From an uncultured Eubacteriales bacterium (GTDB taxonomy: Bacteria > Bacillota > Clostridia > Oscillospirales > Acutalibacteraceae): 50,208 nt of DNA. The notes beneath the pieces were generated by a model. That model had not been told where the DNA came from. It saw only the letters and a program-made list of their open reading frames with translations, and made no database searches. This document shows positions 1-6,078 of this stretch, one piece after another. The DNA is taken from assembly GCA_948537335.1 (NCBI GenBank), contig CAOUJG010000007.1:1-50208 (forward strand), read 5' to 3'. Position numbers and translations under genes: made by a program. Numbering within the stretch: position 1 is the stretch's first letter; every line of letters starts with the position of its first letter.

Positions 1-68
1 TCATCGGCTTGCCTTAGATTAATCGCAACCAAAATAAGTATTAATATAAACAAGAAAAATGTTTGCAT
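1..68 (-). CDS. 5' end of a membrane-anchored or secreted protein (truncated by the window edge)
   Basis: On the minus strand a GGAGG ribosome-binding site lies 7 nt before an ATG at 68-66. It opens a frame running off the window: MQTFFLFILILILVAINLRQ and onward. The first 17 residues are almost entirely hydrophobic, so this is a signal peptide or an N-terminal membrane anchor. Only 22 codons are visible and the product cannot be named. The gene is divergent from the ASCH transcript, and a 10-bp inverted repeat lies 26 nt upstream of its start. Confidence 0.55.
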   Translation of the reverse strand, partial: MQTFFLFILILILVAINLRQAD

Positions 69-93
69 AAAATTACCTCCGTTAAAAACAAAA

Positions 94-122
94 TTGCCAC
101 CTTTTTGATATTAAGGTGACAA
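94..122. promoter_or_regulatory. Operator-like inverted repeat between divergent genes
   Basis: Two 10-bp arms, TTGCCACCTT (94-103) and AAGGTGACAA (113-122), are inverted copies with one mismatch and a 9-bp spacer. The centre-to-centre distance is about 19 bp, which fits a dimeric repressor site. It lies just upstream of the minus-strand gene at 68 and 12 bp before the -35 element of the plus-strand promoter at 134, so it could control either or both. No T-run follows, so it is not a terminator. The regulator is unknown. Confidence 0.45.
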
Positions 123-133
123 CTTTTCTAATA

Positions 134-162
134 TTGAATTTTTTTATCGTCTTTGGTACAAT
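134..162 (+). promoter_or_regulatory. Strong sigma-A-type promoter for the leader RNA / ASCH / tRNA-Val unit
   Basis: A -35 TTGAAT (134-139) and -10 TACAAT (157-162) are separated by exactly 17 bp. The predicted start near 169 would give a leader of roughly 340 nt before the ASCH start codon at 507. Confidence 0.75.
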
Positions 163-253
163 GTAATTATGAAATTCATCGATTTAAGACGAATGCGTGT
201 TTTTGTAAACATTGTAAGTGGCTTGATCCCGCATGGTTACTGGTTTTCCTCAA

Positions 254-506
254 GTCCCTTATAACTACCAAGACCAGCGCGTGGTCGCGCAGACCAATTC
301 GCGATCGAAGCTGATTGTGAATTTTTTATTTTATCGCCCGCGTTTTAAGTTTGCAGGTCCTTTATAACTACCAAGACCGGGTAGCACCTGGGGGCAATTC
401 GCGTATAAGGCTAGGTGAAGTTTGTTTTCCTTTATGCTCGCACTTTTTACTTCCAGGTCCCTATTGGTTCTCCATCACAAAGTGCACGGGGCAGAGGATT
501 GGTTAG
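254..506 (+). ncRNA. Tandem structured leader: two full repeat units plus a partial third
   Basis: Unit 1 (254-356) and unit 2 (357-456) share a 5' box ending TTATAACTACCAAGACC, a central CAATTCGCG-like box and a 3' part ending in CAG. A third unit starts GTCCCT at 457 and then diverges. Each unit can fold into two hairpins at the same places. The first is 272-276 with 282-286, and 377-382 with 386-391. The second is 301-305 (GCGAT) with 333-337 (ATCGC), and 401-405 (GCGTA) with 433-437 (TATGC). In the second helix two base pairs are swapped in compensatory fashion and one changes from G-C to G-U, which suggests selection on RNA structure. No convincing ORF is present. The function is unknown: cis-regulatory RNA of the ASCH gene or an independent small RNA. 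I recognise no known riboswitch or T-box consensus. Confidence 0.55.
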
Positions 507-869
507 ATGTATAAGTTAAACATGACAGATAACGAAAATTTTCCGTTTTTAAGGTATATATCGCAGGGCGTAAAGCAAATCGAGTGCCGGGTGGCAACAG
601 ATTATGTTAGGAGTTTTAAAGCTGGCGGCATTTTAAGGCTAGAGTCAAGCCGTTGCAACTTTGTTTTGTGCGAGGTCTCGCATTTAAACTTTTATAAAGA
701 CTTTGAAGATATGCTAAAGAATGAGGGATTCAAAAATGCCATCCCGTTTGCAAACAGTTTTGACGAAGCTTTGGGCATTTATAAAAAGTTCAAGGGTGCA
801 AACAGAGTGGCAAAATTAGGATGTTGCGCGATAGGAATAAAGTGCCTAAAAAGCAGATTTATTGAGTAG
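507..869 (+). CDS. ASCH-domain protein
   Basis: This 120-residue protein matches the ASCH fold pattern. It has FLRYISQGVKQIECRV near the N terminus (the family's G-K-x-IE-x-R signature), a KAGGILRLES strand where the family has a KxGDxIxF motif, then YKDFEDML and IPFANSFDEALGIYKKF, and a C-terminal strand CCAIGIKCL. ASCH proteins have PUA-like beta-barrels and are generally thought to bind RNA; some hydrolyse N4-acetylcytidine. The start at ATG 507 has an AGAGG site 9-10 nt upstream; an in-frame ATG at 522 is an alternative. The gene follows an unusual structured leader and stops only 6 nt before tRNA-Val, so leader, gene and tRNA are probably one transcript. The specific substrate is unknown. 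Confidence 0.8.
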   Translation: MYKLNMTDNENFPFLRYISQGVKQIECRVATDYVRSFKAGGILRLESSRCNFVLCEVSHLNFYKDFEDMLKNEGFKNAIPFANSFDEALGIYKKFKGANRVAKLGCCAIGIKCLKSRFIE

Positions 870-875
870 TCTCAT

Positions 876-952
876 GGACGCATAGCTCAGCTGGTTAGAG
901 TGTTCGCCTCACACGCGAGAGGTCAAGGGTTCGAGTCCCTTTGTGTCCACCA
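876..952 (+). tRNA. tRNA-Val (anticodon CAC)
   Basis: Acceptor arms GGACGCA and TGTGTCC pair with one G-U. The anticodon stem encloses the loop CTCACAC, giving anticodon CAC (codon GTG). The T-loop TTCGAGT and a genomically encoded ACCA 3' end are present. It begins 6 nt after the ASCH stop codon and has no obvious promoter of its own, so it is probably released by processing of that transcript. Confidence 0.95.
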
Positions 953-979
953 AACACGAGTATAATTAAAAGAAAAGCA

Positions 980-1017
980 GCAAAGTTCGGTTCAACTCCC
1001 CGAGCTTTGCTTTTTTG
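980..1017 (+). terminator. Rho-independent terminator of the ASCH / tRNA-Val unit
   Basis: An 11-bp stem, GCAAAGTTCGG (980-990) with CCGAGCTTTGC (1000-1010) and one G-U pair, is followed by a run of six T residues. Confidence 0.9.
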
Positions 1018-1157
1018 TGCCGAAAATAAAAATCTCACCACATCATTAGGGTTGATGTATTGACTTGTTAGTAAAAGACGACACAGCAAACATCAAACAT
1101 TTTGCAACTGGAATTGAAGATGGATCTGTTAAAACTTGCACGGGTTTCCAAATGGCT

Positions 1158-1169
1158 TCCCTTTGTGTC
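1158..1169 (+). repeat. 12-bp direct repeat of the tRNA-Val 3' end (att-like)
   Basis: TCCCTTTGTGTC here is identical to 936-947 inside the T-arm and acceptor of tRNA-Val and lies in the same orientation. The two copies are 222 bp apart. Tyrosine-recombinase elements that integrate into tRNA genes duplicate the tRNA 3' end, so this could be the far attachment scar of a lost or shrunken element. No integrase is present between the copies. Confidence 0.5.
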
Positions 1170-1178
1170 GGTTAGGGG

Positions 1179-1209
1179 GTTCAAAGGGGAATCGAAATCC
1201 CCTTTGAAC
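1179..1209. repeat. Perfect 12-bp hairpin
   Basis: GTTCAAAGGGGA (1179-1190) and TCCCCTTTGAAC (1198-1209) pair perfectly around a 7-nt loop (ATCGAAA). A short T-run follows at 1211-1215, so it could act as a terminator on the plus strand. No gene immediately upstream needs one. Confidence 0.7.
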
Positions 1210-1216
1210 GTTTTTG

Positions 1217-1244
1217 GATACTTTTTTTGTTACAAAAAAGTATC
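1217..1244. repeat. Perfect 11-bp AT-rich hairpin
   Basis: GATACTTTTTT (1217-1227) and AAAAAAGTATC (1234-1244) pair around a 6-nt loop. It is only 7 nt after the preceding hairpin, making a compact double-hairpin module. Symmetric A and T runs would allow termination in either direction. Confidence 0.65.
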
Positions 1245-1438
1245 GTAAAATTGAAGTAACAACGCAGTAGATAGAAATTTCAAAAATGAAAAAGCTCGAA
1301 AAAGAAAGCTATCAAAAAGAGCTTTTGGGCGAAAAAAAGAGCAGATTGCATAAAGGAAAACCTACTCTATATAAGACTTCACACCTTCTAAAAAAATATC
1401 ATTAAGAGGAAAACCAAACCCCTAATGGTACTCTAGAC

Positions 1439-1515
1439 TGGTCGAGGTGACAGGACTTGAACCTGCGGCCTCTGCGTCCCGAACGCAGCGCTCTACCAAA
1501 CTGAGCCACACCTCG
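1439..1515 (-). tRNA. tRNA-Pro (anticodon CGG)
   Basis: On the minus strand the acceptor CGAGGTG pairs with CACCTCG. The anticodon loop TTCGGGA gives CGG (codon CCG). The T-loop TTCAAGT and an encoded ACCA end are present. It lies 31 nt after the stop of the VOC gene on the same strand and may be co-transcribed with tRNA-Ser and that gene. Confidence 0.95.
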
Positions 1516-1546
1516 AAATAAACCGCTTAAACTAAAAAGATTGCTT

Positions 1547-1939
1547 TTATTCCTCGCCATATAAAATGCCGGTTTTTAATGTTTCACCGTTGCTCCAAAT
1601 CTCTTGCTCAGACAAACTAGTCTCGATGAGCTCAATTGGCAAGCCATTCACAAGAATCATCGCGCATTTATACCCTTTAAAGGGCTCATAAAGTGGCATA
1701 ATAACTTGCTTTCCCTCTAATATTTGCTCAATATTTTCCGTTTTGAAGGCCACATGAACCTGACTTTTTATGGCGTCATTTAGCGGACACCCCGCTTCAA
1801 ATGCGTGATATTGAATGTGCACTCCGAGGCCATTTTGAGCGTCATCCGTATACATTTTAAAAACCGGAGAATACCGCGCATTACTGCTTATTTGGGACTT
1901 ATCAACCGGAATTCCTACATGATGAAACTCCAAATCCAT
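1547..1939 (-). CDS. VOC (glyoxalase/bleomycin-resistance) superfamily protein
   Basis: This 130-residue protein opens with MDLEFHHVGIPVD, the typical first strand and metal-ligand region of VOC proteins, and later has HVAFKTENI and LVNGLPIELIE, matching the paired beta-alpha-beta-beta-beta modules. The start is at 1939 because GGAGG lies 7 nt upstream; the longer open frame to 2065 only reads through tRNA-Ser. Candidate ligands are His in HHVG, His in QVHVAF and Glu in IELIE. The substrate cannot be inferred. The gene is sandwiched between tRNA-Ser and tRNA-Pro on the same strand. Confidence 0.8.
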   Translation of the reverse strand: MDLEFHHVGIPVDKSQISSNARYSPVFKMYTDDAQNGLGVHIQYHAFEAGCPLNDAIKSQVHVAFKTENIEQILEGKQVIMPLYEPFKGYKCAMILVNGLPIELIETSLSEQEIWSNGETLKTGILYGEE

Positions 1940-1974
1940 GCCGCTTCCTCCAAAAATTACGATAAAAGGTGCGC

Positions 1975-2063
1975 TGGCGGAGAGGGAGGGATTCGAACCC
2001 CCGTGCGATTGCTCGCAAACTGATTTCGAGTCAGCCCCGTTATGACCTCTTCGATACCTCTCC
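1975..2063 (-). tRNA. tRNA-Ser (anticodon CGA)
   Basis: On the minus strand the acceptor GGAGAGG pairs with CCTCTCC. The anticodon loop CTCGAAA gives CGA (codon TCG). A long variable arm (TTGCGAGCAATCGCA) shows the class II tRNA fold, and a GCCA end is encoded. A near-perfect promoter lies just upstream. Confidence 0.95.
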
Positions 2064-2082
2064 ATCTCATCGTGACCTTTTA

Positions 2083-2111
2083 ATTATATCGCATTATCAC
2101 GGCTGTGTCAA
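2083..2111 (-). promoter_or_regulatory. Consensus promoter of tRNA-Ser (and probably VOC and tRNA-Pro)
   Basis: Read on the minus strand: -35 TTGACA (2111-2106), 17-bp spacer, -10 TATAAT (2088-2083). Both hexamers are perfect. The -35 sits at the edge of the most distal duplicated segment (2107-2248), so the duplication lies directly next to this promoter. Confidence 0.85.
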
Positions 2112-2371
2112 GGTCCGCGCTTAAATTGCCACTCAATATGTCATCAAGTTCACAATTGCTACCACAAACAAAAATTCCCACCACGGCGGCGCTCATGAGG
2201 TATATCAGCCACCACGCCCTTTATTGTGCCGATTTATGTTAATATCTCGTCCAGATCCGCGCTCAAAATAAAGTCAGCAAGTTCACGATTACTATCGCAA
2301 GCAAGAGCCCCACCACAACGGCATTAATGAGATATGTCAGCTGCCACGCCCTTTATTTATGCCGACATCGC
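2107..2371 (-). pseudogene. Two decayed tandem copies of the 3' end of the following membrane-protein gene
   Basis: Segments 2107-2248 and 2249-2371 are diverged copies of 2372-2505, the 3' end and TM-coding part of the 91-residue membrane-protein gene. All three share blocks such as TCCGCGCT and the sequences corresponding to RAWWLIYLMS and the C-terminal helix. Copy 2 is closer to the intact gene than copy 1. Frames are broken, so they are probably not translated as such. Repeated unequal duplication of a gene tail is the simplest reading. Confidence 0.75.
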
Positions 2372-2385
2372 GTCCAGATCCGCGC

Positions 2386-2661
2386 TCAAACTAGTGTCAG
2401 CAGGTTCACGATTACTATCGCAAGCAGGAGCCCCACCACGGCGACGCTCATGAGGTATATCAGCCACCACGCCCTTTGTTTGTGCCGCTTTATTGCCGAC
2501 ACCGCGTCCATGCTTTGCAGCACCCTCCTTGCCTCTTTTTCTAGGGTCTCTCGCTCCACGGCCTCGGCGTACTCGGGCCTCACAAACAGCAACGCCTTGT
2601 CATAATACCGGTTTTCCGTCTCGACTACCTCTATGACGTACTTGTTGACTCCCTTTATCAC
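2386..2661 (-). CDS. Small tail-anchored membrane protein of unknown function
   Basis: The protein has 91 residues. The first ~60 are soluble and charged with a likely coiled-coil stretch (AEAVERETLEKEARRVLQSM). Residues ~66-91 form a single C-terminal transmembrane helix (WWLIYLMSVAVVGLLLAIVI), so the protein is probably anchored by its tail with the N terminus in the cytoplasm. The start is GTG 2661: a TGA lies in frame just upstream and GAGGTGGGG precedes it. I do not recognise a family. Its 3' end has been tandemly duplicated downstream. Confidence 0.6.
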   Translation of the reverse strand: MIKGVNKYVIEVVETENRYYDKALLFVRPEYAEAVERETLEKEARRVLQSMDAVSAIKRHKQRAWWLIYLMSVAVVGLLLAIVIVNLLTLV

Positions 2662-2807
2662 GCGGCATCACCCCACCTCAAACTCTATTAGTAATTTTCT
2701 CAAAAATTTTAACTTATATTCAAAAATTTCTCATAAAATTTGGTTACTCTGTTTTTATACTAACCGTAAAAATTTTCGATATTTCGCGCCTTGTCAAACA
2801 CATTTCT

Positions 2808-2837
2808 GTTGAAAACTTTGTGGAAAAAGTGGAAAAC
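2808..2837 (-). promoter_or_regulatory. DnaA-box-like cluster upstream of the glycosylase gene
   Basis: Read on the minus strand the 30 bp contain TTTTCCACT (2837-2829), TTTTCCACA (2827-2819) and GTTTTCAACA (2817-2808). The second fits the relaxed DnaA-box pattern TTWTNCACA exactly; the first differs at the last base. Similar words occur in the dnaA-dnaN gap of this window (TGTGGAAAC, GGTGGAAAAC, TGTTGAAA). The rest of 2662-3017 is very AT-rich with no other clear signal. Confidence 0.45.
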
Positions 2838-3017
2838 CCCCCATAAATTCATATTTTCATTTTATTTTCTTTGATCCTTTGTTTTTATTTTAAACTTTTC
2901 GTATTTTTTTATTTTATTTTTTATTTAAAATTTTTTGCTCAAAATTTGTATCTTTTTATAAAAACTTGTTCTATACTAATATATGTGTTAAAATTTTGTC
3001 TTGAGGTGTTTGAGGCC

Positions 3018-3860
3018 GTGAAGGTGCATGTTGTCGACGAAAATCAGATTGTCTTGAGCGAAGTTACCGATTTTGACTTGGCCGAGACGTTTAATTGCGG
3101 TCAATGTTTCCGCTGGAATCCGGTTGGCGACGATGAATTCGTTGGCGTTGCTTTTGACAGCGTCGTTAATATTCTAAAAAAGAAAAATAAAATCGTTTTA
3201 ACCGGCAATTCGATAGCAAAAAATTTCGATACAGTCTGGCAAAATTACTTCGATCTGGGCACCGATTACGGCAAGGTTAAGGCGGATCTTTCTCGTCTGG
3301 ACGCAACATTGAGTCTTGCTTGCAAATACGCGCCTGGGATCCGCATTCTGCGGCAGGACCCGTGGGAGGCGCTCTGCTCGTTTATAATCTCTCAAAACAA
3401 CAATATTCCGCGGATTAAAGGCATTATTGAGCGTTTATGCCGATGCTTTGGCCGCGAGGTGACGCCGGGCTTTTTTAGCTTTCCAAAAAACACAACGCTT
3501 GCAGAGTTAGATAAAGACGATTTGTCCCCCATAAAATGCGGGTTCCGCGATGCTTACATCATAGATGCCGCTCAAAAGGTGGCTTCTGGCGAAATCGACT
3601 TTACCAAGATAGCTACCATGCCCATAGATTCGGCCCGCAAAGAGCTTATGAAAATCAAAGGGGTCGGCCCCAAAGTTACCGAATGCGCCCTCCTTTACGG
3701 GTTCCATCGGCTAGAGGCTTTTCCCGTTGACGTTTGGATGCATCGCGCGCTTTTTACCTTCTTTCCCGGCAAGGATCCCACCTATTTTGGCCGATACGCC
3801 GGGATCGCTCAGCAATATATCTTTCATTATAGCCGCATGAATCCAGATTTAGTCAAGTAA
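3018..3860 (+). CDS. 8-oxoguanine DNA glycosylase / AP lyase (OGG1-type, HhH-GPD)
   Basis: About 280 residues remove oxidised guanine from DNA in base-excision repair. The N-terminal OGG domain carries FNCGQCFRWNP (about 28-38). The HhH-GPD core includes WEALCSFIISQNNNIPRIKG, and the hairpin-helix-hairpin IKGVGPKVTECALL holds the catalytic Lys (in GPKV), followed by AFPVDVWMHRA with the essential Asp. The start is GTG 3018 with GAGGTG 9 nt upstream; GTG 3024 is also possible. The longer open frame from 2871 only reads AT-rich DNA into a false hydrophobic leader. The gene stands alone and converges with ychF. Confidence 0.88.
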   Translation: MKVHVVDENQIVLSEVTDFDLAETFNCGQCFRWNPVGDDEFVGVAFDSVVNILKKKNKIVLTGNSIAKNFDTVWQNYFDLGTDYGKVKADLSRLDATLSLACKYAPGIRILRQDPWEALCSFIISQNNNIPRIKGIIERLCRCFGREVTPGFFSFPKNTTLAELDKDDLSPIKCGFRDAYIIDAAQKVASGEIDFTKIATMPIDSARKELMKIKGVGPKVTECALLYGFHRLEAFPVDVWMHRALFTFFPGKDPTYFGRYAGIAQQYIFHYSRMNPDLVK

Positions 3861-3884
3861 GCGAGCATTTCTATAAACAAAAAA

Positions 3885-3925
3885 GGCAGCCGCGCGGTAT
3901 AGTGCGGCTGTTCTATAATTTTTAG
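3885..3925 (+). terminator. Terminator between the converging glycosylase and ychF genes
   Basis: CAGCCGC (3887-3893) pairs with GCGGCTG (3904-3910) over a 10-nt loop. A loose T-rich tail (TTCTATAATTTTT) follows, with an A-run on the other side. It may work in both directions. Confidence 0.6.
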
Positions 3926-3946
3926 CTCCCATAAACCCCGTGCCTC

Positions 3947-5041
3947 TCACACATTGAACCTAAACAGTACCACGTCGCCATCCTTCATGACGTAGTCCTT
4001 TCCCTCAGACCGCACGAGGCCTTTTTCCTTGGCGTTCGCCATAGATCCGCAAGAAATCAAATCGCCAAACGCAACGACCTCCGCACGAATGAAGCCTCGT
4101 TCAAAGTCGGTATGGATTTTTCCCGCTGCTTGCGGTGCCTTCGTCCCCTTTGTTATAGTCCAGGCCCGTACTTCCGGCTTTCCCGCGGTCAAAAATGAGA
4201 TAAGCCCTAGCAATTCATAGCATGCCGTTATCAGCCTGTCCAGCCCTGACTCCGCAAGCCCCATGTCCGCCAAAAACAGACTCTTCTCCTCCACGTCGAG
4301 CTCCGAGATCTCCGCCTCTATCTGCGCGCTTATTGGTAAAACTTTCGCGCCCTCCTTCGCCGCGATTCCCTCCACAACGCTCAAAAATTTGTTCCCTTCG
4401 AGCCCAGATTTGAAGTCATTCTCGCTCATGTTTGCCGCGTAGATTATCGGTTTGTTCGTGAGCAACGCCACAGAAGCTAGCAACTCGGCCTCTTCCTCGC
4501 TGCATTGCACGCTCCTGGCCGACTCTCCCCGCTCTAATGTCATTTTCACGCGCTCAAAGAAGTCCAGCTCCACCTGATATTTTTTGTCCGCCTTCAGCAT
4601 TTTCTTGGTTTTCTCGATCCGCCGCTCCAAAACCTCCAGGTCCGACAATATCAGCTCGATGTTGATCGTCTCGATGTCCCTAGCCGGGTCGATGCTGCCC
4701 TCCACATGGACGATGTCGTCATTTTCGAAGCAGCGAACCACGTGCACAATCGCGTCGACTTCACGTATGTTTGCCAAAAACTTGTTGCCAAGCCCCTCCC
4801 CCTTAGAGGCACCCTTCACCAAGCCCGCTATATCTACAAACTCGATTGTCGCTGGCGTGAATTTTTCTGGTGCATACATCTCCGCCAATTTATCCAGACG
4901 TTTGTCCGGCACCGCCACAACGCCAATATTGGGCTCTATTGTACAAAACGGATAGTTCGCAGACTGCGCCCCAGCGTTCGTTATAGCATTAAATAACGTG
5001 CTCTTCCCCACGTTTGGGAGCCCCACTATGCCTAATTTCAC
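3947..5041 (-). CDS. ychF: Ribosome-associated ATPase YchF (OLA1/EngD)
   Basis: This 364-residue Obg-family P-loop protein has GLPNVGKST at the N terminus, then DIAGLVKGASKGEGLGN (switch II) and NMSE in place of NKxD, which explains the family's preference for ATP over GTP. The C-terminal TGS-like domain is TKAPQAAGKIHTDFERGFIRAEV. It binds ribosomes and has been linked to stress responses. The start is GTG 5041 with AGAGGG upstream; the 31 extra residues of the open frame do not match the family. Length is normal. Confidence 0.95.
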   Translation of the reverse strand: MKLGIVGLPNVGKSTLFNAITNAGAQSANYPFCTIEPNIGVVAVPDKRLDKLAEMYAPEKFTPATIEFVDIAGLVKGASKGEGLGNKFLANIREVDAIVHVVRCFENDDIVHVEGSIDPARDIETINIELILSDLEVLERRIEKTKKMLKADKKYQVELDFFERVKMTLERGESARSVQCSEEEAELLASVALLTNKPIIYAANMSENDFKSGLEGNKFLSVVEGIAAKEGAKVLPISAQIEAEISELDVEEKSLFLADMGLAESGLDRLITACYELLGLISFLTAGKPEVRAWTITKGTKAPQAAGKIHTDFERGFIRAEVVAFGDLISCGSMANAKEKGLVRSEGKDYVMKDGDVVLFRFNV

Positions 5042-5185
5042 TCTTTTGCCCTCTTTTCCGCCATTTTTACTTATTTCAATTATATCACAGCTCCGTAAAA
5101 ATAGCAAAACGCACGGACCAATCACGGCTCGCACGTTTTATGAAGCAAAGAATTAAGTTTTGTTGCTTACTTACAGACCTATCAA

Positions 5186-5662
5186 TTAAAGCTCGCCTTC
5201 GATTTGCGCTACTTGTACCACCTTAGGAGTTGATTCTGGCGTTGGTGCCCATTCTGGAGTCGGAGTTGGCATTGGTGTTAGCGTAACTTCTGGTGTTGAC
5301 GTTGGCCTTGGAATAGGTGTTGCTGAAAGGTCATCCTCTATAGCCTTTTTAATTTTACTACCGTAATACTTTGTACCATTCCAAACCCTACCTAAGCCCC
5401 AAGCCGTTCCATTATATGTCTTACCTGCACAATACTTTGTACTGTTCCAAGTCCTACCTAAGCCCCATACTGTTCCGTTATATGCCCTCTCCGCACCATA
5501 TTTTGTGCCATTCCAAGCCTTGCCTGCGCCATATTTTGTGTTGTTCCAGGCTTTTTCTGCATTATCTCTTATTTGCTCCCTGCTGATAGCACCAGCATTG
5601 ATTGTCAATACTGGAGTTAAGCACAGTACAATTGCTAAAAACGATGATACGAATCTTTTCAT
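5186..5662 (-). CDS. Secreted protein with six 11-residue repeats and a Thr-Pro tail
   Basis: The protein has 158 residues, starting at ATG 5662 with GGAGA upstream. Residues 1-25 form a signal peptide (SSFLAIVLCLTPVLTINAGA). Residues 39-104 are six exact-period 11-residue repeats of the form (W/Y)N(G/N/S)T(K/V/A)(Y/W)xxG(K/R)x, starting at 39, 50, 61, 72, 83 and 94. Residues 114-146 are a Thr/Pro-rich spacer (TPEVTLTPMPTPTPEWAPTP), as in wall-spanning or extracellular linkers. No LPXTG or membrane anchor follows. The 11-residue period suits amphipathic helices that bind lipid or a partner. I know of no named family. Confidence 0.7.
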   Translation of the reverse strand: MKRFVSSFLAIVLCLTPVLTINAGAISREQIRDNAEKAWNNTKYGAGKAWNGTKYGAERAYNGTVWGLGRTWNSTKYCAGKTYNGTAWGLGRVWNGTKYYGSKIKKAIEDDLSATPIPRPTSTPEVTLTPMPTPTPEWAPTPESTPKVVQVAQIEGEL

Positions 5663-6008
5663 AAATAAAATCTCCTTCGTTTATTTTGTTGCTTCTATGC
5701 TTCATTTTTTCCATTTTAGCACACTGATTTTAAAAAATCTACAAGAATTCGAAAAAACTCCCATTTGCTTAAATTTCAACAAATTCGCTGTTGGCTTTTT
5801 GTTTAATTTTCTATTTTAGAAATTTAATTTGCTGTGATCGTCCTACATACTTGCATTTTTAATTGTCTTTTGATTTAACTTTTTCTATTATAAAAATTCT
5901 TGCATCTCCTTTTTTGTGAATGGAGGTCGAGATATTTGGAGCTTTTCTTCGTAAAATCGCAAAAATTAAAGTTTTTATCCCTTAAGTTAAAATGTTGAAA
6001 AATTATGC
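5663..6008. other. AT-rich gene-free stretch
   Basis: It separates the secreted repeat protein (minus) from rplM (plus). I see no RNA gene, no strong hairpin and no convincing ORF. A TAAAAT preceded by TGTGC on the minus strand near 5717 may be the extended -10 of the secreted-protein gene. Confidence 0.5.
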
Positions 6009-6037
6009 TTGACACCGCTCGTTAAATGGTATAAAAT
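6009..6037 (+). promoter_or_regulatory. rplM-rpsI promoter
   Basis: -35 TTGACA (6009-6014), 17-bp spacer, -10 TAAAAT (6032-6037). The leader to the rplM start is only about 35 nt, too short for the structured L13 leader known in some Firmicutes. Confidence 0.8.
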
Positions 6038-6078
6038 CTATTTATTCATCTATTTTATTTGTTTTTGGAGGAATATAA

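Larger units (their letters stand above)
1018..1438. other. Gene-poor stretch between tRNA-Val and tRNA-Pro, possible element remnant
   Basis: No convincing gene is present. It contains a 12-bp copy of the tRNA-Val 3' end (1158-1169) and two strong hairpins (1179-1244). A frame at about 1084-1172 reads VKDDTANIKHFATGIEDG and then stops, possibly a decayed gene tail. A 39-codon ORF (1286-1405) is rich in lysine and lacks a ribosome-binding site. Together this looks like a degraded insertion downstream of the tRNA. Confidence 0.4.

Noticed and set aside
169..264. 31-codon ORF at the start of the leader RNA
   Set aside because: It has no ribosome-binding site, begins at about the predicted transcription start and ends inside the first repeat unit.
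254..456. CRISPR array or T-box riboswitch
   Set aside because: Repeat units are ~100 bp and diverged with no constant short repeat, and no T-box AGGGTGGNACCGCG sequence is present.
895..1089. 64-codon minus-strand ORF
   Set aside because: It reads antisense through tRNA-Val and its terminator; the KGTRTLDLSRVRR-type peptide is a common tRNA shadow.
1286..1405. 39-codon lysine-rich ORF
   Set aside because: There is no ribosome-binding site or recognisable domain and the DNA is A-rich, so it may be chance.
1940..2065. N-terminal extension of the VOC gene
   Set aside because: It is the sequence of tRNA-Ser in translation; the ribosome-binding site supports the start at 1939.
2871..3017. 49-residue hydrophobic N-terminal extension of the glycosylase
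   Set aside because: It is translated from very AT-rich DNA without a ribosome-binding site, and OGG proteins are not membrane-anchored.
6009..6078. L13 ribosomal leader RNA
   Set aside because: The leader is only about 35 nt and forms no visible structure.
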